DNA of 64,000 bases from Shimia biformata (GTDB lineage Bacteria > Pseudomonadota > Alphaproteobacteria > Rhodobacterales > Rhodobacteraceae). Shown here one piece after another: positions 58,272 through 64,000 of the stretch. The number at the start of each line of letters is the position of its first letter. The first letter of the stretch is position 1. Below the pieces are notes generated by a model. That model was not told the origin of the DNA, made no database searches, and saw nothing but the letters and a program-made list of their open reading frames with translations. The DNA lies in assembly GCF_016888515.1 (NCBI RefSeq), contig NZ_JAFEJK010000002.1, positions 191,868 to 255,867 of the forward strand. Direction: 5' to 3'. Made by a program: the position numbers and the translations under genes.

Positions 58272-58526
58272 TCAGGTATCCCGGACCTCGTCCAGCAGCC
58301 AGTTGCCGCGATCGATCTGTTCGCGCACCACTTTGAGCTTTGCGGCCAAACGGTCGCGCTTGTCGGGTTTGGTGGCGGAGTCGAGTTCCGACAAGAGCTT
58401 TTCTTCCCTGTGGAGGAGGCGGCGGATGACCTCTTCGACATGCGCGGGTTTGATCCGGTCGACTTCATCCCGGTCAAGGCGGGCATAATAGCGGTCCAGC
58501 TTTTCGGTGTTCTTCTTCAGACCCAT
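58272..58526 (-). CDS. Small hypothetical helical protein
   Basis: The 84-residue product is very rich in Lys, Arg, Glu and Asp and is predicted to be helical throughout (RIKPAHVEEVIRRLLHREEKLLSELDSATKPDKRDRLAAKLKVVREQID), suggesting a coiled-coil or RNA/protein-binding role. I do not recognise a family. It follows the Na/Pi gene on the same strand by 69 bases and is convergent with the PAS-LuxR gene. Confidence 0.7.
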   Translation of the reverse strand: MGLKKNTEKLDRYYARLDRDEVDRIKPAHVEEVIRRLLHREEKLLSELDSATKPDKRDRLAAKLKVVREQIDRGNWLLDEVRDT

Positions 58527-58595
58527 GATTTGGCCGCCTTGTTGATTTGCGCGCGCGTGCGACAGTAACAGCATCGGGCAATGTTTGCGCGATGT

Positions 58596-60407
58596 TCAGT
58601 CATCGGCATCCTCCCTTGCCAATTCAATGGCGTCTTCCTGGTCCAGCGACAGGATGTCCTCGACCTGTGCGATAGCCGCCGTGTTGGCGGCATAGATGAC
58701 CTTGGCCGCTTCCAGCAGGTTCGACATGGCGGAAAAGGCATAGGCGGTGTCATTCAGGACCGAGGTCGCCTCGGACGGGGTCAGGTCGCCCTGGCGGATC
58801 AACCCCTCGACCACTTTGATCGTTTCGGTCTGGTCCCGGTGCATCTGCACGCGTTCGTCATCCAGCCACAGCGCCGAGCGGGTGGCGGGATCCCTCTTGT
58901 CCAGTTCGGTCAGGGCGACGATCACGCGGGCAATCTCGGTCCTGAGTTCGTTATAGACCATCGTGGGCGTGCCGTGACTGACCTGGGTGTAGCGATTGAC
59001 GTTCCGGCGCATGTGCTTGACCGCCTTCACCGCGCTGACAACCCGCGAGGATGCATCGCGCAGGTCGTGAATGCGGCTGGCGGTCCCGGCTGGCAGATCA
59101 ATCGCGCCGATCCGGGTCGTGAATTCAAGGATGGCCGCATGCAGCACCTTGACCCGCTGCTGATAGGCGGCATCCACGTCTATTTCGAACGGCGCGTGGC
59201 TGGCTTCGACCGTGGCGGCGATATCATCGGTGGCGGCAAGTTGATGCCGGTGAAGGTTCAGCGCGTGCAGGATGGTCTCCGAGGCGTTTTCCAGAAGGTG
59301 CCGCAACTCGTTCCTGAGTGCGGTCTCAAGCGTCTCGGGGAATTCGTCAACGATATCGGTCAGGAAGAGAGGCTTGGAGACGTCCGGCATCGGTTCTGGA
59401 ATGGTCCGCTCGAGAAAGGCGATCAGACGGTGGCGCAGGGGCATCATGATTGCCACACCCATCAGGTTGAACAGGGTATGAAACAGGGCGAGTTTCAGCG
59501 TGTAGTCATCCGGTGCGATGCCTGTGGCGTCCGCGATCCCGTTGACTGACGCCAGCAGCGGACGGATCAGGATCAAGGCGACCGTTGCGGTCGAAAGGTT
59601 GAACACAAGGTGCGCCAGCGCCAGCCGCCGACCCTGGTAGTTGGCTGTGACAGCCCCGAGCATGGCGGTGATCGTGGTTCCGATGTTCGACCCGATCGCC
59701 AGCGCCAGCGCGTTTTCATAGGTGACCTGCCCGGCGGCCAGCGCGGTGATCGTCAGGACCATCGTGGCGTGGCTCGATTGCATCACCACCGTCGCGACCG
59801 CCCCCACCGCCGTATAGACCAGCAGCCCGGCGACCCCGGTCATGGCGAACCGGGTCAGATCGATCCCCGCCTGAACATCCTCGAACCCGGTTTTCATGTA
59901 GTGAATGCCGAGGAACAGGAACCCCATTCCGGCAAGCACGAAACCGATCCCCTTGAGGTATTTGGACGACTGGAACACCAGCACAATCGCCAGCGCCAGC
60001 ATCGGCATCGCATAGGCCGAGATATCGACCTTCAGCCCCAGCCCCGCCACCAGCCAGGCGCCCGTCGTTGTGCCGATATTGGCGCCAAAGATGATCGCGA
60101 CGCCTGCGCCAAGGGTAATCAATCCGGCGCTGAGGAAAGAGATCGTAATGACCGACACCAGCGATGATGATTGCATCAGCGACGTCGCCACCATCCCGAA
60201 CCCAAGAGCCCTGGATGTCGTCTTGGTGGCGGCGGCGAGAATCCGTTCGAGAAACCCGCCCGAGAACAGTTTGAACCCGTCCTCCAGCATCAGCATGCCG
60301 AACATGAAAATGGCGACCCCGGCCGCGATGACCTGAAAGGCGGCGCTGGCCCAGAAACCGGCGATCAACAGGGCCAGGATCGTCGGCAAAAGCAGTTTCT
60401 TGATCAC
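58596..60407 (-). CDS. Na/Pi cotransporter family protein with PhoU-like domain
   Basis: The 603-residue protein has two inverted Na_Pi_cotrans repeats, each with a QSSS-type motif: TSLMQSSSLVSVITISFLSAG near residue 77 and TVVMQSSHATMVLTITALAAG near 187. GANIGTTTGAWL and GSNIGTTITAML also match. A cytoplasmic PhoU-like helical domain occupies about 340-600. It resembles E. coli YjbB and exports or imports phosphate with sodium. The GTG at 60407 begins the first helix; upstream codons are not conserved in character. Confidence 0.9.
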   Translation of the reverse strand: MIKKLLLPTILALLIAGFWASAAFQVIAAGVAIFMFGMLMLEDGFKLFSGGFLERILAAATKTTSRALGFGMVATSLMQSSSLVSVITISFLSAGLITLGAGVAIIFGANIGTTTGAWLVAGLGLKVDISAYAMPMLALAIVLVFQSSKYLKGIGFVLAGMGFLFLGIHYMKTGFEDVQAGIDLTRFAMTGVAGLLVYTAVGAVATVVMQSSHATMVLTITALAAGQVTYENALALAIGSNIGTTITAMLGAVTANYQGRRLALAHLVFNLSTATVALILIRPLLASVNGIADATGIAPDDYTLKLALFHTLFNLMGVAIMMPLRHRLIAFLERTIPEPMPDVSKPLFLTDIVDEFPETLETALRNELRHLLENASETILHALNLHRHQLAATDDIAATVEASHAPFEIDVDAAYQQRVKVLHAAILEFTTRIGAIDLPAGTASRIHDLRDASSRVVSAVKAVKHMRRNVNRYTQVSHGTPTMVYNELRTEIARVIVALTELDKRDPATRSALWLDDERVQMHRDQTETIKVVEGLIRQGDLTPSEATSVLNDTAYAFSAMSNLLEAAKVIYAANTAAIAQVEDILSLDQEDAIELAREDADD

Positions 60408-60644
60408 GGCGGCACGCCACCCCGGTTCATGACGCGACCAGCTTAGTTGCGCCACCGGATGCGTCCAGAACAAACCGCCAGCCTGCACAAATTTTCGGCT
60501 ATTGGGTCAAAACTTGCCAGCAGGGTCTTGATTTCGTTCGGCTTTGCAACAAAATCGCGCCAAGGCTTCCACCACCTGCATTTCGCGGTCTAAGGTGTGG
60601 CCACAAGATATGTCGCACAGACGACATCAACGGGAGGAATTACG

Positions 60645-61655
60645 ATGAAGAAGCTACTCGGCAAAACTGCCGTGGCCGCGCTTGCGCTGGCCTTTGCAAC
60701 AGAAGCCATGGCGACGGAATGGAATGTCTCGGTCTGGGGCAAACGCCGCGCCTTTACCGAACATGTCGAAAAGCTGGCCGAACTGGTCTCGGAAAAGACC
60801 GGTGGTGAGTTCACGATGAACATCAGCTATGGCGGTCTGTCGAAAAACCGTGAAAATCTGGACGGGATTTCGATCGGGGCTTTCGAGATGGCCCAGTTCT
60901 GTGCGGGCTATCACCGTGACAAGAATCCCTCGATCACGGTTCTGGAACTGCCGTTCCTGGGTGTGAACACGCTTGAGGAAGAGGTTGCTGTCAGCCATGC
61001 GGTTTATGCACACCCGGCGGTTCAGAAAGACCTGGCGCGCTGGAACGCCAAGCTGCTGATGACCTCGCCCATGCCGCAGTATAACCTCGTCGGCACCGGC
61101 GAGCCGCGCGATACCCTGGCCAAGATGGACGGCATGCGCGTGCGCGCCACCGGCGGGATCGGCAAGGCATTTGAAGCGGTTGGCGCGGTTCCGACCTCGG
61201 TCACCGCGACCGAGGCGTATCAGGCGATGGAATCCGGTGTTGTCGACACTGTGGCCTTTGCCCAGCACGCCCACCTGTCGTTCCGTACCATCGACCAGGC
61301 GACCTGGTGGACCGCCAACCTGAACCCCGGCACCGTGAACTGCCCCGTGGTTGTGAACACCGACGCCTATGATGCGCTGTCGGACGAACATCGCGCCGCG
61401 CTGGACAGCTCGGTTGACGAGGCCATCGCCCATTACCTTGCCAACTATGGCGAGCTGTTGAAGAAGTGGGACACGGTTCTGGAAGAGAAAGGCGTGCAGA
61501 AAGTCATGCTGGACGAGGCCGAACTGGCCGCCTTCCGCGCCAAGGCCGCAGATCCGATCCGCGATCAGTGGATCGCGGACATGTCAGCACTGGGTCTGCC
61601 GGCTCAGGAGCTTTATGACCTCGTCATGGACACGCTGAAAAAACAGCGCATGTAA
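60645..61655 (+). CDS. dctP: TRAP transporter substrate-binding protein (DctP)
   Basis: The 336-residue periplasmic protein has a signal peptide (MKKLLGKTAVAALALAFATEAMA-TEW). The DctP fold has YGGLSKNRENLDGISIGAFEMAQFCAGY near residue 65, GMRVRATGGIGKAFEAVGAVPTSVTATEAYQAMESGVVDTVAF near 165-208, with the carboxylate-binding Arg in RVRATGG. GGGAGGAATTACG precedes the ATG. It is the first gene of a dctPQM operon, and the ligand is unknown. Confidence 0.94.
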   Translation: MKKLLGKTAVAALALAFATEAMATEWNVSVWGKRRAFTEHVEKLAELVSEKTGGEFTMNISYGGLSKNRENLDGISIGAFEMAQFCAGYHRDKNPSITVLELPFLGVNTLEEEVAVSHAVYAHPAVQKDLARWNAKLLMTSPMPQYNLVGTGEPRDTLAKMDGMRVRATGGIGKAFEAVGAVPTSVTATEAYQAMESGVVDTVAFAQHAHLSFRTIDQATWWTANLNPGTVNCPVVVNTDAYDALSDEHRAALDSSVDEAIAHYLANYGELLKKWDTVLEEKGVQKVMLDEAELAAFRAKAADPIRDQWIADMSALGLPAQELYDLVMDTLKKQRM

Positions 61656-61663
61656 GCCATGCG

Positions 61664-61700
61664 GGTGGGGGAACTTCCCCCACCTTCCCCTGAAAGGGGA
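61664..61700 (+). other. Two stacked hairpins after dctP
   Basis: GGTGGGGGAA/TTCCCCCACC (61664-61684) and TCCCCT-GAA-AGGGGA (61686-61700) follow the dctP stop by eight bases. Neither has a T run. They probably stabilise the dctP message or partly reduce read-through into dctQM. Confidence 0.6.
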
Positions 61701-61710
61701 CTCGCGGCGC

Positions 61711-61774
61711 GCCTTCCTCTTGCCCAAAATACCTCGGAGCGCGAGGCAGAGCCTCGCCCCGCGCAACGCGCGGG
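61711..61774 (-). repeat. Dispersed composite element, copy F
   Basis: The core is CCTCTTGCCCAAAATACCTC. A perfect hairpin GCGAGGC-AGA-GCCTCGC (61741-61757) follows, then CCCGCGC-AAC-GCGCGGG (61758-61774). The layout agrees with copies A and B, but here the second hairpin is a different GC-rich sequence. It lies between dctP and dctQ. Confidence 0.7.
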
Positions 61775-61825
61775 ACGACGACCACTTGGACGCGCGGCAG
61801 CACAATAAACACAGGGACAGAGATC

Positions 61826-62458
61826 ATGGCGTCTGGAAGTTCGGTACTGGAGAATGACAGTCTTCTCAGCAGGCTCGACACGGGGTTGCACCGGATCGAA
61901 AAGGTTCTGGCGCTGATTTCGGGACTGGCGGTTTTTGCCATCATGGTCTTTGCCGTGGTCTCGGTCTCGGGGCGCAACCTGTTCAACGCGCCGGTGCCGG
62001 GATATGTCGACTGGATCGAGCAGCTGATGCCGCTGATCGCCTTCATGGGTATTGCCTATACCCAGCGCGACGGAACCCATATTCGCATGGACATTCTGAT
62101 TGGGCGGCTGAATGGTCGCGCGCTTTGGGCGGCCGAGTTCATCACCACCCTTGCCGCGCTTGTCCTGATGATCCTGCTCGTCTGGGGGACATGGTCGCAT
62201 TTCCTGCGCTCGTTCGACTTCGCGGCCCCGCTCTGGAGCCGGGATTCGTCGATTGATATCGCGCTGCCCTTGTGGCCTGCGAAACTTCTGGCGCCGGTCG
62301 CCTTTTTCATCCTGTGCCTGCGCTTTTCGATCCAGCTTTGGGGTTATGGCCGGGCCTTTGTTCTGAACCTGAGTGAACCGGTGGCGATCCCGCTGATCAA
62401 ATCCGCCGCCCAGACCGCCGCTGACGAGGCTGCGGTTCTGGAAGATAACGGCAATTAA
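61826..62458 (+). CDS. dctQ: TRAP transporter small permease (DctQ)
   Basis: The 210-residue protein has four transmembrane helices. GRNLFNAPVPGYVDWIEQLMPLIAFMGIAYTQRDGTHIRMDILI (about residues 48-92) is the DctQ hallmark. It pairs with DctM to form the secondary transporter driven by the sodium or proton gradient. It begins 170 bases after dctP and ends 12 bases before dctM. Confidence 0.92.
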   Translation: MASGSSVLENDSLLSRLDTGLHRIEKVLALISGLAVFAIMVFAVVSVSGRNLFNAPVPGYVDWIEQLMPLIAFMGIAYTQRDGTHIRMDILIGRLNGRALWAAEFITTLAALVLMILLVWGTWSHFLRSFDFAAPLWSRDSSIDIALPLWPAKLLAPVAFFILCLRFSIQLWGYGRAFVLNLSEPVAIPLIKSAAQTAADEAAVLEDNGN

Positions 62459-62470
62459 GGGGGCCGCGTC

Positions 62471-63871
62471 ATGGAACCGATTGAAATTGGTCTGATCGTA
62501 TCAGGCGTCATGGTCCTGTTTGTCGTGCTGGGCATGCGCGTCGCCTTTGCCGCAGGCATGGCAGGGCTGATCGGGCTGATCTGGATTTTCTGGGCCAAGA
62601 AAGGTTATGACCCTGAGGATTTCGGCTGGGCGCTGACCGTTGCGGTCAAGACCGCCGGACAGGTGCCGCATTCCAAAGTGGCAAGCCAGGCGCTGTCGCT
62701 GATCCCGACCTTCATCCTGATCGGCTATCTTGCCTATTACGCCGGTCTGACCAAGGCGCTGTTCGAGGCGTCGAAGCGCTGGGTTGGCTGGCTTCCGGGC
62801 GGCTTGGCCGTGTCGACGGTCTTTGCGACCGCTGGCTTTGCCGCCGTGTCGGGCGCGTCAGTGGCAACTTCGGCGGTCTTTGCGCGCATCGCCATCCCCG
62901 AGATGCTGAAGATCGGCTATGACAAGCGTTTCGCGGCCGGTGTGGTGGCGGCGGGGGGCACGCTGGCCTCGCTGATCCCGCCTTCGGCGATCCTCGTGAT
63001 CTATGCCATCATCGTCGAACAGGACGTCGGCAAGCTGCTCTTGGCGGGCTTCATTCCCGGCGCGTTCTCGGCCCTGATTTATGGCCTTCTGATCGTCTCG
63101 CTGGCACTGGCCCTGCCAAAGTTCGGTCCGCCGGTCAAAGGGTTCACATGGGCCGAGCGGTTTCAGTCGCTGCCCCCTGCGATGCCGATCTTCTTCGTGG
63201 TCTTCATCATCATCTTCTTCATCTACAACCCCTTTGGCGGCGATGCATGGGGCACGCCGACCGAAGGTGGTGCGCTGGGGGCATTCGTGGTCTTCCTGAT
63301 GGCGGTCGCCAAGGGCATGCGCTGGCGGCAGTTCCGAGATGCCCTGCTGGAGACCGCAAAGCTGGCAGTGATGATCTTCACCATCATCTGGGGCGTGCTG
63401 ATCTATGTCCGCTTCCTTGGCTTTGCCGACCTGCCGGGCGCGTTTTCGGACTGGATCACCAGCCTGGACCAGTCACCGATGCTGACGCTGGTGATGATCC
63501 TTCTGGCCTATGCGGTCTTGGGCATGTTCATGGACGCGATCGGGATGCTTCTTTTGACGCTGCCGGTGGTCTATCCGGCGGTGATGGCGCTGAACGGGGG
63601 CGAGTTCGTCTCGGCCGCCGACAGCACATTCGGCATGTCCGGCCCGATGTGCGCGATCTGGTTCGGTATCCTCGTGGTGAAGATGGCCGAGTTCTGCCTG
63701 ATCACGCCGCCCATCGGTCTCAACTGTTTCGTGGTGGCCGGGGTGCGGGATGACCTGACCGTGCAGGACGTGTTCAAGGGCGTGACCCCGTTCTTCATCG
63801 CCGACGCGATCACCATCGCGCTTCTGGTGGCCTTTCCGGCGATTGTGTTGTGGTTGCCAAGTTTGGCATGA
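62471..63871 (+). CDS. dctM: TRAP transporter large permease (DctM)
   Basis: The 466-residue protein has about twelve helices, with GFAAVSGASVATSAVFARIAIPEMLKIGYDKRFAAGVVAAGGTLASLIPPSAILVIYAI near residues 115-180 (the conserved SGAS and GTLASLIPPS motifs) and FMDAIGMLLLTLPVVYPAV near 355. It is longer than the usual 425 residues because of a loop around residues 30-60. It completes dctPQM. Confidence 0.94.
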   Translation: MEPIEIGLIVSGVMVLFVVLGMRVAFAAGMAGLIGLIWIFWAKKGYDPEDFGWALTVAVKTAGQVPHSKVASQALSLIPTFILIGYLAYYAGLTKALFEASKRWVGWLPGGLAVSTVFATAGFAAVSGASVATSAVFARIAIPEMLKIGYDKRFAAGVVAAGGTLASLIPPSAILVIYAIIVEQDVGKLLLAGFIPGAFSALIYGLLIVSLALALPKFGPPVKGFTWAERFQSLPPAMPIFFVVFIIIFFIYNPFGGDAWGTPTEGGALGAFVVFLMAVAKGMRWRQFRDALLETAKLAVMIFTIIWGVLIYVRFLGFADLPGAFSDWITSLDQSPMLTLVMILLAYAVLGMFMDAIGMLLLTLPVVYPAVMALNGGEFVSAADSTFGMSGPMCAIWFGILVVKMAEFCLITPPIGLNCFVVAGVRDDLTVQDVFKGVTPFFIADAITIALLVAFPAIVLWLPSLA

Positions 63872-63877
63872 CGTGAT

Positions 63878-63897
63878 GCCCGGCGTTGCCGCCGGGC
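63878..63897. terminator. Hairpin in the convergent gap after dctM
   Basis: GCCCGGCG-TTGC-CGCCGGGC forms a perfect 8-bp stem six bases after the dctM stop. It lies before the convergent ABC ATPase end and may act for both directions, although the T run is weak. Confidence 0.6.
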
Positions 63898-63903
63898 GTA
63901 ACC

Positions 63904-64000
63904 TCAGACCGAGACAGCTTCCAGCAATTCCTCGCGGTTGAGCGCCCCACGTGGCCCCGATTTCACCACCTCGCCACGCCGCAGGATCACGAATTCATCG
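63904..64000 (-). CDS. C-terminal end of a Liv-type ABC transporter ATPase (partial)
   Basis: Only the last 31 codons lie in the window, reading DEFVILRRGEVVKSG then a short tail ending EELLEAVSV. This is the final strand and tail of LivF/UrtE-like ATPases, which follow the H-loop with a 'v..rGevv.sG' strand. The rest of the gene is beyond the window, so the assignment rests on this motif alone. Confidence 0.6.
   Translation of the reverse strand, partial: DEFVILRRGEVVKSGPRGALNREELLEAVSV

Overview
The window is one gene-dense stretch of a high-GC alphaproteobacterial chromosome, most likely Rhodobacterales (Rhodobacteraceae, Roseobacter group). Several things point that way. There is a direct-repeat LexA box of the GTTC-N7-GTTC type, a MipZ division regulator, an Entner-Doudoroff operon, many ABC and TRAP transporters, and dimethylglycine-dehydrogenase/GcvT fusion enzymes. 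Gene neighbourhoods such as ftsY-EamA-yciB and an hmgA/fahA cluster with a DUF2783 protein also fit. I saw no rRNA, tRNA, CRISPR array, prophage or transposase. No gap between genes exceeds about 300 bases.

Region by region. 1-6.6 kb is mixed housekeeping: a LexA-boxed orphan OB-fold protein resembling the C-terminus of DnaE2, a [2Fe-2S] ferredoxin, an exported FG-GAP protein, a GNAT, purD and xseA. 6.6-13.3 kb holds an AlkB-type hydroxylase divergent from a NuoE-NuoF fusion diaphorase, then a YhhN protein, ftsY, an EamA transporter and yciB. 13.3-22.7 kb is an aromatic catabolism block (maiA, VOC protein, DUF2783, FAD monooxygenase, atypical MBL protein, fahA, hmgA) divergent from a MarR regulator, followed by a b561 cytochrome and an aromatic amino acid decarboxylase-like enzyme. 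22.7-30.3 kb holds mipZ, an RluE-type pseudouridine synthase, a cystathionine beta-lyase, and a GABA/polyamine-type operon (class III aminotransferase, semialdehyde dehydrogenase, glutamine amidotransferase) divergent from a LuxR regulator. 30.4-34.4 kb is zwf-edd-eda, with a LacI-type operator in front and a terminator behind.

34.5-44.1 kb contains an oxidoreductase, a complete Liv-type ABC transporter with a built-in acyl-CoA ligase, and a ThDP enzyme. 44.1-57.6 kb is a long minus-strand catabolic series: M20 peptidase, Dpp-type binding protein, a pentameric ligand-gated ion channel homologue, cupin, DppB, DppC, a fused DppDF ATPase, aldehyde dehydrogenase, SDR, PEP-mutase/ICL family protein and a DMGDH-GcvT fusion. 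It is divergent from a PAS-LuxR regulator that has a perfect palindrome in front of it. 58.3-64 kb carries a Na/Pi-cotransporter/PhoU protein, a complete TRAP transporter (dctPQM) and the end of another ABC ATPase.

The observations I rate highest are these. (1) A dispersed intergenic element with the core AAATACC / GGTATTT next to a pyrimidine- or purine-rich arm occurs seven times; several copies add hairpins whose arms differ in sequence yet stay fully complementary. (2) A neurotransmitter-receptor-like channel gene sits inside a peptide-uptake and catabolism operon. (3) A LexA-controlled stand-alone DnaE2-like OB domain has no polymerase attached. (4) A homogentisate cluster lacks 4-hydroxyphenylpyruvate dioxygenase but carries a flavin monooxygenase and an MBL protein with a broken metal motif.
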